Positions 1 through 9,966 are shown, numbered from the stretch's first letter. The stretch: DNA of 64,000 nucleotides from Desulfobacula sp. (GCF_030145145.1 NZ_JAQYWD010000013.1:61636-125635), one strand, 5' to 3'. Notes: generated by a model not told the origin, from the sequence alone. Numbers and translations: made by a program.

Positions 1-2223
1 ACCCATTTTAATCAGGCCCTTGAAGCACTGTCAGGACTCTCCGCCCAGGACATGATCGGTACAAAAGACCAGTGGAAGGCGTTTTATTCGACCCAACGGC
101 CGGTTATGGCAGACCTGATCATTGACCGGTCTTCCGATGCCCAGATTGTTGAGCATTATGGTCAAAAATACAAGCGATCCGCCAAAGACAAAGAAAGATT
201 TGCCGCCACCGACTTTTTCCAGGACCTGACCGAACAGGGAAAATGGCTTTTCTTTACAGCATCCACCTATACGGATGCGCTGGGTCATATGGCCGGTGCG
301 GTTGAAACCCTTCAAGATGTCACCGAGGAAAAGATTGCCGAAAGAGCGACCACTGAACTGTACCGTATCTATCGGGAGATTCTTGAATTTATTCCCTATC
401 CCATTGTGGTATACGATGACAAAGGATTGGTCTCTTATGCAAATCCTTCTTTTTCAAAGACATTTGGCTGGTCCCTTGAAGAACTCAAAGGCAAACCCGT
501 CCCGTTTGTACCCGAAGCACTTGAAGCGAAAACCCATGACATGCTCAATAAATTCAAGCGGGAAAAGTCCCTTACCCGTTATGAGACACAGCGACTGACA
601 CGGGAGGGTAAACTTCTGGACGTCATCCTCTGGGCGGCCTCCCAATCAAGGTTTGGAACCGGTTCAACGGAAACCTTTGTGATCTTAAGGGACATTACCG
701 AAGAGAAACGGCTGGAAGCCAACAACAAAACCATCATGAGAATCAGTGCCGTCTTGCCGGAATATCCTGAGCTTGAAGATCTGATGAATTATATTTCAAA
801 AGAGGTTAAAGAACTGTTAAACACGGAAGGGGCCGTGGTACTGCTATACGATGAAATCAAGGAAGAATTATTTTTCACGGGTGCAGCTTATGATAATTCA
901 GATACCGAAAAAATAGCCAAAACCATCCGGTTTCCAGTGGATTCCCTCCTGGCCGGTGAAATTATTAAAACCGGTGAATATGCCCTGGTGAATGATGTTG
1001 AAACATCGCCCAAAAATTTCCCTGGCCGGGATGAAAAACTGGGATACAAAACAAAAAGTCTCCTGGAAGTGCCCATAAAAAGTGAGGACAGAATTATCGG
1101 CGTTCTGTGTGCCATTAACAAAAAACAGAACCGGTTTGATTATAATGATATGGAACTGATGACAATGATCGCGGGGACATGTGCCATCTCCATCGAAAAT
1201 GCGCGATTTTCCGAAGCTGTCAGGGAGGCTTACCGAGACGTGGCCTCCATGAACCGGGCCAAAGGAAAAGCCATCGACCACCTCTCCCATGAGTTGAAGA
1301 CACCGGTTGCCATCCTTACCGGTTCTCTACAGATCTTAAAGAAAAAACTTGAATCTGTAACCGGCATAAAGGTCGATACCACACTGAGCAGGATTGAAAG
1401 AAATCTGAACCGGATTGTTGATATCCAGAATGAAGTGGCCGATATCATGGAAGATAAAACCTATTCGGCCCAAACGCTTTTATTGAAAATGTTTGAGGTC
1501 TGCCAGGACGAACTTGAAACCCTCATCCAGGAAAACCTGGCAGCAGACCATCTTGAAACCGCCATTACGCAATTGATCGATGAAAAATTCGGTCCCAGGG
1601 CCATTCGTTATAGTCCCATTGACGTTTCTGACTATTTCAGGCAACTCTACACGTCCCTTGAGCCTGAATTTGAGTTCAGATCAATTCACATTAAAATGTC
1701 TATGGAACCGCATTTGCCGACACTGGTGCTGCCCGGGGAAATTCTGGGTAAAATGATGGGCGGGCTGGTGAAAAACGCCATTGAAAATACCCCGGACAAC
1801 GGCGAAATTCATATTTCCATTGAAACAAAAGAGTCTGGAGTTCTATTTTGTATCCATGACTTTGGCGTCGGCATTGAAGCGGATGCACAAAAAAGAATCT
1901 TTGAAGGATTTTTTACCACCCAGGAGACCCTGCTGTATTCCACCAAAACACCTTTTGCCTTTAATGCCGGGGGAAAAGGGGCGGATCTGCTGCGGATGAA
2001 GATTTTTTCAGACCGTCTGGGGTATACACTGGAAATGGAATCCCAGCGATGCCGCTTCCTTTTGGAGAACCAGGACGCAACCTGCCCCGGGGATATTAAC
2101 CAGTGCCGATTTTGCCATACCCAGGCAGATTGTCTGGATTCAGGATACTCAATTTTTACGATATTCTTCCCTTTGGGGAAAAAATATGAAAAAGTCTTTG
2201 ACAAACCTGACCAAATTAACTAA
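1..2223 (+). CDS. PAS-PAS-GAF sensor histidine kinase, 5' end outside window
   Basis: The reading frame is open from the first base, so the N-terminus lies outside the window; an internal ATG at 52 falls inside a PAS fold and is not the start. Visible domains (residue 1 = base 1) are a PAS domain to about 110, a second PAS at about 120-235, a GAF domain at about 250-405, a HisKA dimerisation helix with phosphoacceptor His430 in HELKTP, and a HATPase domain from about 560 with N-box NAIENTP and G1 box DFGVGI. No membrane segment is visible, so this part is cytosolic. A cysteine-rich insertion (five Cys codons between 2050 and 2133) interrupts the end of the ATPase domain. The gene lies directly upstream of the ligase/transporter operon, which ends in a receiver-domain protein that could be its partner. 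Its signal is unknown. Confidence 0.9.
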   Translation, partial: THFNQALEALSGLSAQDMIGTKDQWKAFYSTQRPVMADLIIDRSSDAQIVEHYGQKYKRSAKDKERFAATDFFQDLTEQGKWLFFTASTYTDALGHMAGAVETLQDVTEEKIAERATTELYRIYREILEFIPYPIVVYDDKGLVSYANPSFSKTFGWSLEELKGKPVPFVPEALEAKTHDMLNKFKREKSLTRYETQRLTREGKLLDVILWAASQSRFGTGSTETFVILRDITEEKRLEANNKTIMRISAVLPEYPELEDLMNYISKEVKELLNTEGAVVLLYDEIKEELFFTGAAYDNSDTEKIAKTIRFPVDSLLAGEIIKTGEYALVNDVETSPKNFPGRDEKLGYKTKSLLEVPIKSEDRIIGVLCAINKKQNRFDYNDMELMTMIAGTCAISIENARFSEAVREAYRDVASMNRAKGKAIDHLSHELKTPVAILTGSLQILKKKLESVTGIKVDTTLSRIERNLNRIVDIQNEVADIMEDKTYSAQTLLLKMFEVCQDELETLIQENLAADHLETAITQLIDEKFGPRAIRYSPIDVSDYFRQLYTSLEPEFEFRSIHIKMSMEPHLPTLVLPGEILGKMMGGLVKNAIENTPDNGEIHISIETKESGVLFCIHDFGVGIEADAQKRIFEGFFTTQETLLYSTKTPFAFNAGGKGADLLRMKIFSDRLGYTLEMESQRCRFLLENQDATCPGDINQCRFCHTQADCLDSGYSIFTIFFPLGKKYEKVFDKPDQIN

Positions 2224-2259
2224 TTACTAGAGACAGATTAAGACTGAGCGCTCGTTTGG
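2198..2259 (+). promoter_or_regulatory. Putative promoter and TetR-type operator, site 1
   Basis: TTGACA at 2198-2203, inside the end of the kinase gene, is followed about 40 bases later by GACTGAGCGCTCGTTT (2242-2257), which contains the perfect palindrome GAGCGCTC. The -10 element is weak (TAATTA at 2221). Nearly the same core occurs upstream of tetR (22369-22386) and of the acyl-CoA dehydrogenase gene (40163-40180). It lies about 100 bases before the first ligase gene. The operator role is inferred from this recurrence. Confidence 0.6.
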
Positions 2260-2357
2260 TTTGTCAAAGCTTAATAGAAATTGAGTTCCGGTGATGATTG
2301 TAAAAAAAGTGAATTGAATTTTTTATGTTTTATTCTTTTTTTGAGGAGTGATGCTTC

Positions 2358-3863
2358 ATGAACAGTCTTCACAGCCTGACCTTTTTCGATATCTATGAAA
2401 AAAATGCTCTCTACCATGGCCCATCCTGTGCTATTCACTGGGAAGGCACGGATATCACCTATTCCGATCTTTTTTTGCAGACAGCCAAACTTGCCGCGGG
2501 AATTAAAGCCCTGAACCTGGCTCCTGGCAGCAGGATCGCTGTTCTGTGTAAAAACCATCCTGCCTTCTTTCATTTGTTCGGTGCGGCATCTGCACTCAAC
2601 CTTGCACTGGTTCTCATCAACAGGCGGTTAAGCCAGGATGAACTATCCTATATTATAGCCGATACCACACCGTCTGTCCTTTTTTACGACAAAGAAATGG
2701 CGAACCAGGCCAAAACACTGGCCACATCATTTGCCTGTCTCGAACAGTGTTATGGGGTTGATGACCCAACAGACCCCCGGTTTCTGAATTTATATGCCGG
2801 CACACCGATTTCCGATCCAGTCCCCTGCCGTCCTGCAGACCCGTTTGTGATTATCCATACGGCAGCCGTACACGGTAAGCCAAGAGGCGCTGTTCTCGGA
2901 CAGGAAAATATCATTTTAGCCAACCAGCAAATCATCCATGCATACGGCCTTGATGACACCAAAACCTATTTAAACATTTTGCCATTATTTCACATTATGG
3001 GAATTAATCTGGGATTGGGGATGCTTCAGGCCGGTGGTAAAAATATCATACAGGACAAATTTATCCCCGCCACAACCCTGGCCCTTATCCACGAACAAAA
3101 CGTCACCCTTTTTGGTTCCTTTCCCCCCATATTAACCAACCTTATCGATGCCATGAAAGACGGTGACTTTGACCTGTCAAGCCTTGAAATTGCTGCCGGG
3201 CTTGAACTGCCGGATACCGCAAAAGAATGGGAAGCCATTACCCATTCCAAGTTCTGGACCATGTACGGGCAGACCGAAACATCCGGCCTGATCACCTTTA
3301 CCGAATACTTTACGAAACCGGGTTCAGCAGGGGTTATCTCTCCCCTTGCCAATATAAAAATTGCAGATGACCGCGACACGATTTTAGCCGTTGGGGAAAC
3401 CGGGGAAATCCTTGTCAGAGGGCCCCTTGTTTTCCAGGGATATTGGCATGCTGATGACCTGAATGCCCACACCTTCAGGGGGGGGTGGCACCATACCGGA
3501 GACCTCGGCCAGGTAGATGCGGACGGATTCTTGTTTTTTAAAGGTCGAAAAGCAGAACGAGACCTGATCAAACCGGGCGGAGAAAATGTATTTCCTGCTG
3601 AAGTGGAACGAACGATTCTTGAACATGATGCCGTCAAAGAGGTTTGTGTCTTTGGTGTTCCGGATCCCAAGTTTGGGGAAGGCATTAAAGCCGTGTGTTC
3701 TCTAAATCCCGGCTGCCAGCTGACAAAGGAAGAACTGATCCGGTTCTGCGGATCCCATATTGCCGGGTATAAAAAACCAAGATATGTTGACTTCATCACC
3801 GAGCTGCCCAAGGCAGACGATGGCACAATTGACCGTAATAAAATCAAAGCGGACCATACCTGA
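2358..3863 (+). CDS. AMP-dependent acyl-CoA synthetase (ligase), divergent catalytic motifs
   Basis: This 501-residue protein has the ANL-superfamily fold and would activate a carboxylic acid to its CoA thioester using ATP. Visible motifs are A5 YGQTETSG (about residue 305), A7/A8 HHTGDLG and the hinge region, and GGENVFPAEVE. Two motifs deviate. The phosphate loop reads TAAVHGKPRG rather than TSGTTGKPKG. The A10 motif reads PKADDGTIDR, with Thr490 where the catalytic lysine of GKI normally lies. Loss of that lysine usually impairs adenylation, so it may be a specialised or weak ligase, or may use a nearby lysine (495 or 497). The start ATG is preceded by GAGGAG. It is the first gene of the transporter operon and follows operator site 1. 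The substrate is not identifiable; a branched or medium-chain fatty acid is a guess. Confidence 0.85.
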   Translation: MNSLHSLTFFDIYEKNALYHGPSCAIHWEGTDITYSDLFLQTAKLAAGIKALNLAPGSRIAVLCKNHPAFFHLFGAASALNLALVLINRRLSQDELSYIIADTTPSVLFYDKEMANQAKTLATSFACLEQCYGVDDPTDPRFLNLYAGTPISDPVPCRPADPFVIIHTAAVHGKPRGAVLGQENIILANQQIIHAYGLDDTKTYLNILPLFHIMGINLGLGMLQAGGKNIIQDKFIPATTLALIHEQNVTLFGSFPPILTNLIDAMKDGDFDLSSLEIAAGLELPDTAKEWEAITHSKFWTMYGQTETSGLITFTEYFTKPGSAGVISPLANIKIADDRDTILAVGETGEILVRGPLVFQGYWHADDLNAHTFRGGWHHTGDLGQVDADGFLFFKGRKAERDLIKPGGENVFPAEVERTILEHDAVKEVCVFGVPDPKFGEGIKAVCSLNPGCQLTKEELIRFCGSHIAGYKKPRYVDFITELPKADDGTIDRNKIKADHT

Positions 3864-3927
3864 AACCGTTTCACTTGTTTTGGGATGCTAAGGTTTCTTT
3901 ACGCTGACTTATGAATTTGGATTTTAT

Positions 3928-4689
3928 ATGGCACATTTAAACATTTCAGATGTTACACTCTCTTTTGGTGGACTAAAAGCACTTTCAAATGTCGACATGA
4001 CTATTGAACCGGGTCTGATCACTTCCATTATCGGACCCAACGGTGCAGGCAAAACCAGTATGCTCAATTGCGTCTCAGGATTTTATCACCCGACCCAGGG
4101 AGATATTTTTTACAAGGAAAAAAAACTGACCCATGCGTCTCCGCACCAGATATCCAACATGGGGATTGCAAGGGCATTTCAAAACCTTGAGCTTTTTTCC
4201 GGTCTTTCTGTTCTGGACAATCTGCTGTTGGCCCGGCACCAGAATTTGAAGTACAGCTTTCTGCAAGCGGTACTTTTCTATGGGAAAGCCTCCCGGGTTG
4301 AATCTGAAAACCGATCTTTTGTGGAAGGCATCATTGATTTTATGGAACTGGAAGCCCATAGGAAAAGCCTTGTGGGTAACTTAAGTTACGGTGTTCAGAA
4401 AAAAGTCGAGGTGGCCCGGGCATTAACCTTAGCCCCTGATATCCTGCTGCTGGACGAACCCATGGCCGGAATGAACCAGGAAGAAAAAGAGGATATTGTC
4501 CGGTTTATCATGGATATTCAAAAAGAGCGCAACATAACGGTGGTATTGGTGGAGCATGATCTTGGCGTTGTCATGGACATTTCAGACCGGATCTATGTTC
4601 TTGATTTTGGTGAGGTGATTGGATCAGGGTCTCCGGAAGAGGTTTCCCAAAACCCAAAAGTCATCGAAGCCTATATAGGGGAGGAGTAA
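3928..4689 (+). CDS. livG: Branched-chain amino-acid-type ABC transporter ATPase LivG
   Basis: This 253-residue ABC ATPase powers a HAAT/Liv-family importer. Walker A is GPNGAGKTS (about residues 37-45), the signature is the LivG-type LSYGVQKKVEVARA rather than LSGGQ, Walker B is ILLLDEP, and the H-loop is VEHD. Its length is normal for LivG. It lies between two acyl-CoA ligase genes, with the second ligase starting 4 bases after its stop, so it is co-transcribed. The placement suggests that the transported substrate is a carboxylic acid to be CoA-activated, rather than necessarily leucine, isoleucine or valine. That is inference from context. Confidence 0.92.
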   Translation: MAHLNISDVTLSFGGLKALSNVDMTIEPGLITSIIGPNGAGKTSMLNCVSGFYHPTQGDIFYKEKKLTHASPHQISNMGIARAFQNLELFSGLSVLDNLLLARHQNLKYSFLQAVLFYGKASRVESENRSFVEGIIDFMELEAHRKSLVGNLSYGVQKKVEVARALTLAPDILLLDEPMAGMNQEEKEDIVRFIMDIQKERNITVVLVEHDLGVVMDISDRIYVLDFGEVIGSGSPEEVSQNPKVIEAYIGEE

Positions 4690-4693
4690 ATCC

Positions 4694-6619
4694 ATGAGCA
4701 GAAATGATCACCTAGTTGACTTCTCTATCCCCCAATTGCTTCGCTGGCGGGTTAACAGAACACCCGAAAGTCCGGCGTTAAGGGAAAAAGATTTTGGGAT
4801 CTGGAATACGTATACCTGGAAAGATTACTATACGTTTGTCAGGAAAACAGCACTGGGTCTCAAAGCCATTGGTCTGAAAAAAGGGGAAACCATTGCCATC
4901 ATCAGTGATAATATTCCCGAACTGTTGTTTACAGCCATTGGAGCCCACGCCATTGGGGCCATTTCAGCAGGCATCTATCAAACCAGTATGCCCGCTGAAA
5001 TTGCCCAGATTCTTCAATACCTGAAAGTGACCGCGGTCTTTTGTGACAACCAGGAACAGGTGGATAAAGTCCTGGATGTCAGAGACCAGATCCCCAATGT
5101 GAAAAAAGTCATTTTTGAAGATCCAAGAGGCATGCGAGCCTATCTGTCAGATGACTGGTTCATTGATATCAAGGATCTCTATCAATTGGGTGAGCAAGCG
5201 CATACAGCGGCCCCTGATCTGTTTGAAGCCCTTGTGGACCAGGGCAAACCGGATGATGCCTGCCACCTGTGCCTGACCTCGGGAACCACAGGACTTCCCA
5301 AGGGCACCATCATGACCCATAGAAATTATATCAACATGGGGGTGAGAATCACCGAGGTAGACCCCCTGGAACCCACAGATGAATATGTCTCTTTTCTGCC
5401 CTTTGCCTGGATTGGCGAGCAGATGAACTCGTTTGGCGTTGCCATGGCAACGGGAATCACCATCAATTTTCCTGAATCTGTTGAAACCGCCATGGCAGAT
5501 CTAAAGGAAATCGGACCCCATTTCATGTTTGGCGCCCCCCGGATTTATGAAACCATCCGGTCTGAAATCTGGCTGAAAATTGACCAGTCCTATTGGTTGA
5601 ACAAACTTTTTTACCATTATTTTATTGCTGTCGGTCTTAAAGCAGCCAGTTACCGGATGACCGGCAAATCCATGTCCCTGGGGTTAAAAATCAAATCCTG
5701 GTTTGGCACACAGTTTATTTTCCGCCCCCTTGTCAACCAGATCGGTCTGTTACGTCTGCGGCGGGCCTATACGGGCGGTGCAGCCCTGGGCCCTGAACTG
5801 TTCACCTTTTACCAGGCCATCGGTGTGAATCTGAAACAAATCTACGGACAGACCGAAATCACCGGGATTGCCTATATGCACCGGGATGGGGATGTCCGGC
5901 CCGAAACCGTTGGAAAACCCTTACCCGGAACCGAATGCAAGATTGCCGAAGACGGGGAAATCCTGTCAAAATCCGCCTCTGTGTCACCCGGGTATTATGA
6001 TTTACCGGAAAAATCTGAAGAATTGCTTGACGGTGGATGGCTGCACTCGGGGGATGCCGGGTTTATAGATGAACACGGCCATCTGGTGGTCATTGACCGA
6101 TTGTCAGATGTCATGCACAATCATAAAGGGGAAATGTTCTCGCCCATGTTCCTGGAAAATGCGCTTAAATTCAGTCCCTATATAAAAGAGGCAGTGATTT
6201 ATGGTGATCAGCGGGAGTTTGTGGCGTGTCTGATCAATATCGACCCCATTGTCATGGGCAAATGGGCAGAAGACAGAGGGATTTCCTTTTCCACGTATAT
6301 GGATCTTTCCGGCAAACCCGAAGTGGCTGAGTTGATAATGGAACAGGTGCTGGATGTCAATTCCCGGGCTGAAAAGGCGCATTTTAAAATCAAGCGGTTT
6401 GCCCTGCTCTATAAGCTGTTGGATGTGGATGACGGAGAGTTGACCAAAACCGGTAAGATTCGTCGCAAATTTGTAAAGGAACGATACCAGAACCTGTATG
6501 ATGCTCTTTATGATGAATCTGTTGATAACAAAGAAGTGGAGGCATCCTTCCAGTATCAGGACGGACAGTCAACAAAAGTGAAAACAAGCATTGCATTTTA
6601 CACGGTGAAAGGAGTCTGA
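4694..6619 (+). CDS. Long-chain-type AMP-forming acyl-CoA synthetase
   Basis: This 641-residue ligase resembles the FadD15/FAA1 long-chain group. The phosphate loop is a textbook TSGTTGLPKG (about residue 195), A5 is YGQTEITG, A7 includes LHSGDAG, and the C-terminal catalytic lysine is present in TKTGKIRRK, unlike the first ligase of the operon. It starts 4 bases after livG and its stop overlaps the livH start (TGATG), indicating translational coupling. Ligases of this type embedded in Liv operons are common in Desulfobacterales. The coupling suggests import followed by immediate thioesterification. The exact acid is unknown. Confidence 0.9.
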   Translation: MSRNDHLVDFSIPQLLRWRVNRTPESPALREKDFGIWNTYTWKDYYTFVRKTALGLKAIGLKKGETIAIISDNIPELLFTAIGAHAIGAISAGIYQTSMPAEIAQILQYLKVTAVFCDNQEQVDKVLDVRDQIPNVKKVIFEDPRGMRAYLSDDWFIDIKDLYQLGEQAHTAAPDLFEALVDQGKPDDACHLCLTSGTTGLPKGTIMTHRNYINMGVRITEVDPLEPTDEYVSFLPFAWIGEQMNSFGVAMATGITINFPESVETAMADLKEIGPHFMFGAPRIYETIRSEIWLKIDQSYWLNKLFYHYFIAVGLKAASYRMTGKSMSLGLKIKSWFGTQFIFRPLVNQIGLLRLRRAYTGGAALGPELFTFYQAIGVNLKQIYGQTEITGIAYMHRDGDVRPETVGKPLPGTECKIAEDGEILSKSASVSPGYYDLPEKSEELLDGGWLHSGDAGFIDEHGHLVVIDRLSDVMHNHKGEMFSPMFLENALKFSPYIKEAVIYGDQREFVACLINIDPIVMGKWAEDRGISFSTYMDLSGKPEVAELIMEQVLDVNSRAEKAHFKIKRFALLYKLLDVDDGELTKTGKIRRKFVKERYQNLYDALYDESVDNKEVEASFQYQDGQSTKVKTSIAFYTVKGV

Positions 6620-7512
6620 TGAGTTATTTTTTTCAAATTGTAGTCAGTGGTATTGTGGTCGGCTCCATTTATGCACTAGCGGCATTGGGATTGGTACTGG
6701 TCTATAAATCCAGCCGGGTTGCAAATTTTGCCCATGGGCAGATTATTGCAGCCGGTGCATTTATCACCTTTTTTCTAACGGTAAATGTTGGCGTACCCAT
6801 TCTCTTTTCTTTTCTGGCCAGCATGATCATCACGTTTTTTCTGGCCATGAGTGTTGAAAGGATTTTTCTACGCCGCCTCATCGGTGAGCCCATCATATCC
6901 GTCATCATGGTGACCATCGGACTGGCCTCCATTATTGACGGTTTGATCTTTATCACCCCCTTTGGCACTGAAAATTTTTCCTTTCCACATTTTCTTCCCC
7001 AGACCCCCCTGAGCTTAGGCGGTGTTTCCATTTCATGGACCCAGCTGGTGGGGGTCATCATCACCTTTATCCTCATTGGTGCATTTTCATGGTTTTTTAA
7101 AAAATCCACCATTGGCATCTCCATGAGGGCAGTGTCCGATGACCAATTCGGTGCCATGTCTGTGGGGATCTCCGTCCCCAGGGTTTTTGGCCTCGCCTGG
7201 GCAACGGCCGGACTATCCGCCGCTGCAGCAGGCTGTATTATCGGCAATATCACCGGGTTAAACTTTGAAACCCTCCAGGCTTTTGGCATTATTGTTTTTC
7301 CGGTGGTGATCCTGGGGGGGCTGGATTCCATTTTAGGGGCAGTTGTGGCCGGTATCATCATGGGATTGATCCAGCAGTTTGCCAGCGGTTACCTGGATGG
7401 TAATTTCGGTTTAAACGGTACCGGCGATGTCATGCCGTATATTATTTTATTAATCATTCTTCTATTTAAACCCCACGGTTTATTTGGAGTTCATGAAATT
7501 GAGCGGGTGTAG
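6619..7512 (+). CDS. livH: Liv-type ABC transporter permease LivH
   Basis: This 297-residue polytopic membrane protein belongs to the LivH/BPD_transp_2 family, with about eight hydrophobic segments. The characteristic N-terminal region GSIYALAALGLVLVYK and the conserved NFAHG stretch are visible. It would form the inner-membrane channel with LivM and be driven by LivG and LivF. Its start overlaps the upstream ligase stop by one base, and livM follows after 3 bases. Length and motif order are ordinary for the family. Confidence 0.93.
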   Translation: MSYFFQIVVSGIVVGSIYALAALGLVLVYKSSRVANFAHGQIIAAGAFITFFLTVNVGVPILFSFLASMIITFFLAMSVERIFLRRLIGEPIISVIMVTIGLASIIDGLIFITPFGTENFSFPHFLPQTPLSLGGVSISWTQLVGVIITFILIGAFSWFFKKSTIGISMRAVSDDQFGAMSVGISVPRVFGLAWATAGLSAAAAGCIIGNITGLNFETLQAFGIIVFPVVILGGLDSILGAVVAGIIMGLIQQFASGYLDGNFGLNGTGDVMPYIILLIILLFKPHGLFGVHEIERV

Positions 7513-7515
7513 CCT

Positions 7516-8610
7516 ATGTCAGCAAATTCATGGTTAGCAACGGGTAATTTTCACACAACCTATCAACAGGAACAAAAAACCTTTTTTACCAGTCTTGACC
7601 GGTCCGTGTTCAGCTTTTTTCTGTTACTTTTATTTGTCTGGCCGCTGTTGTTTCCGCTGAGCAACAAATATATGCTTGTTGTGGATAATATTCTCGTCGC
7701 CATTGTGGCCGTCATGGGACTGAACCTGGTGACCGGGTTTGCAGGCCTCATTTCCATCGGCCATGCAGCATTTGTCGGCATTGGTGCATACACTGTGGCC
7801 TCTTTTTGCAGGACCATGGGGGATTCCCATATCATTGTGACCCATTTCTGGCCCGTGTTGATTGTTATCAGTGGGCTTGTCGGTGCCGGCTTTGGTGCCC
7901 TTGTGGGGCTGCCGGCATTACGGCTCAAACATTTGTACCTGGCCATTGCCACCCTGTCGTTTCAAATGATTTTCCAGTGGGTCATTAATTTTATGAGCTT
8001 TTTTAACCAGGGCCAGACCATCCACGTTGGTCGTGTCTTCTGGCTGACCGGAAAGGTGGGACGAACAGATCATTACTTTTTCTGGTATTATATCATTCTC
8101 GTGGTAGTGGTCCTGCTGGGGTTTGGGGTCCGGAACCTTTTGAAAACCCGTTATGGCCGATGCCTTGTGGCGGTCAGAGATAATGACCGGGCTGCCGATG
8201 CCATGGGAATGAATCCCGGACTCACAAAAGTCTATGCCTTTGCCCTGGCCGGTTTTTTTGCCGGGGTGGCCGGTGCTTTGCATGCCTACCTGTACCGGGG
8301 GGTCGGGTTTGAATCCTTTACCCTTCATGAATCCGTATCCTATCTGGCCATGGCCATTGTCGGTGGGTTGGGCACCTTGAACGGCTCCTTCTGGGGCCCG
8401 GTGGCCATCAAATTCCTGGACCTCCAGGTGGAGCACCTGGCTGAAATCGCAGGACAATACCTGCCCTCGAGTATGAATCTGGCCACAGCATTGAAACCCT
8501 TTACGTTTGGTCTTGTGATTGTCCTGTTTTTAATGTTTGAACCCCGGGGGATAGCAAACTGGTGGCGAATCGCAAAATCCTATACAAAGCTATGGCCATT
8601 CCGGTATTAA
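7516..8610 (+). CDS. livM: Liv-type ABC transporter permease LivM
   Basis: This 364-residue inner-membrane permease partners LivH. A hydrophilic N-terminal stretch of about 32 residues precedes the first membrane helix. The LivM hallmark GLNLVTGFAGLISIGHAAF (about residues 72-90) and a later AVRDNDRAADAMG loop, which contacts the ATPase, are both visible. It lies between livH and livK. No truncation or frameshift was seen. Confidence 0.93.
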   Translation: MSANSWLATGNFHTTYQQEQKTFFTSLDRSVFSFFLLLLFVWPLLFPLSNKYMLVVDNILVAIVAVMGLNLVTGFAGLISIGHAAFVGIGAYTVASFCRTMGDSHIIVTHFWPVLIVISGLVGAGFGALVGLPALRLKHLYLAIATLSFQMIFQWVINFMSFFNQGQTIHVGRVFWLTGKVGRTDHYFFWYYIILVVVVLLGFGVRNLLKTRYGRCLVAVRDNDRAADAMGMNPGLTKVYAFALAGFFAGVAGALHAYLYRGVGFESFTLHESVSYLAMAIVGGLGTLNGSFWGPVAIKFLDLQVEHLAEIAGQYLPSSMNLATALKPFTFGLVIVLFLMFEPRGIANWWRIAKSYTKLWPFRY

Positions 8611-8683
8611 TAAAGTTTCAGATAACGGTCTCATTTTATAGCATATAAAGCTCAATAAACCCAAACCAAGGAGGAGAAGGCAC

Positions 8684-9913
8684 ATGAAAATCAAAAACAT
8701 TTTATGGTTAAATGCAGTATTGGTTCTTATCGTTATGTTTGCAGTTACCGCACCCGTAAATGCAGGCGGAAAAGTTTATAAACTGGGCCTGTCCCTGGCC
8801 ATTACCGGCCCGACGTCTGATGCGGGAAATCCTTACGCAAAAGGGGTTGAGGACTATTTTAAATTTGCAAATGAAACCAAGATCCTGGGTGAAGACACGA
8901 TTGACTGCACAATCAGAGATGATCAGTATAAAACCGATATCACCAAAAGAAACTTTGAAGAATACCTGGATGAGGGTATTGTCATGTATCTGAACTATTC
9001 AACCGGCAGTACTTTAGGACTGAAAAGGGATTTTGAAGAAGAAAAAATTGCTGTTCTTCCTGCCTCCTACCATGCGGGCAATATAGATAATTCCAACTAT
9101 ATCTTTCTGCCGGTGGCCTCCTATTCAGAACAATTGGTTGCCCTTTCCGAGTATGTGGTGAAAAATCATAAAGGCGGCAAAGCCAAAGTAGCCATGTTTA
9201 TCCATCCCTCCGCCTTTGGCCGGGGCCCGGTGGATGATGCAAAAAAAGCAGTTGCCGCAGGGCTGAACATGGAAATTATTGAAGTGGTGGAACATGGAAA
9301 AGACCTTGACAACTCTGCCATGTTAAAACGACTGATGAGCAAGGACGTTCAATATGTCCTCTGCCATACTGTTCAATCCCCTGTAGCCACCATGCTCAAA
9401 GATTCATCCCGGTTGGGGTTGACAGCTGAAACCTATGGTGAAAAAGGAAAACTGACATTTCTCGGCGTGCATTACACGGGGGGGAACGACCTGATTGCAC
9501 TGGCCCCCGACGCCTGCGAAGGGTATTTCTGGACCTGCTCTTTTAACCTGACCTCTGAAAAGGGTGAAGGGACAACAAAACAGCTGGCACTGGCCAAATT
9601 ATATGGTCGGGATGACAAGGCAGCCAATTCGCATAACTATGCCGCCGGTATCATGGTGGCCCAGGTGACCACGGAAACCATCAAACGCGTCAAGGCCAAG
9701 GGGAAAAAGGTCACCAAAGAAAATTGTTACAATGAACTCAATGCAATGAATGGTGCCAACGCCTATCACCCCTATACGACCATGGGACCTGTGACCTATT
9801 CAAAAACAGATCGCGCCGGTGTAGATATGCTCCAGATTTACAGTGTCCAGGGGGGGGTGTTCAAAAAAATAGGCACCCCGATTCAATCGGAATACATGAA
9901 AAAAATTAAATAA
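8684..9913 (+). CDS. livK: Periplasmic substrate-binding protein LivK-like
   Basis: This 409-residue protein has a Sec signal peptide (hydrophobic residues about 6-22, cleavage after VNA) followed by a periplasmic-binding-protein type 1 fold (Peripla_BP_6), beginning with the typical KLGLSLAITGPTSDAG. It would capture the ligand for LivHMGF. AAGGAGGAG precedes the start with normal spacing. The gene is followed by a strong hairpin before livF, which may set its mRNA level above that of the membrane components. The ligand cannot be read from sequence; the two ligases in the operon suggest a carboxylic acid. Confidence 0.92.
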   Translation: MKIKNILWLNAVLVLIVMFAVTAPVNAGGKVYKLGLSLAITGPTSDAGNPYAKGVEDYFKFANETKILGEDTIDCTIRDDQYKTDITKRNFEEYLDEGIVMYLNYSTGSTLGLKRDFEEEKIAVLPASYHAGNIDNSNYIFLPVASYSEQLVALSEYVVKNHKGGKAKVAMFIHPSAFGRGPVDDAKKAVAAGLNMEIIEVVEHGKDLDNSAMLKRLMSKDVQYVLCHTVQSPVATMLKDSSRLGLTAETYGEKGKLTFLGVHYTGGNDLIALAPDACEGYFWTCSFNLTSEKGEGTTKQLALAKLYGRDDKAANSHNYAAGIMVAQVTTETIKRVKAKGKKVTKENCYNELNAMNGANAYHPYTTMGPVTYSKTDRAGVDMLQIYSVQGGVFKKIGTPIQSEYMKKIK

Positions 9914-9966
9914 ACGATTCTACACGGCCCTGGCGGAATCAAATTTCTGCCATGACTTGAGCTGTA

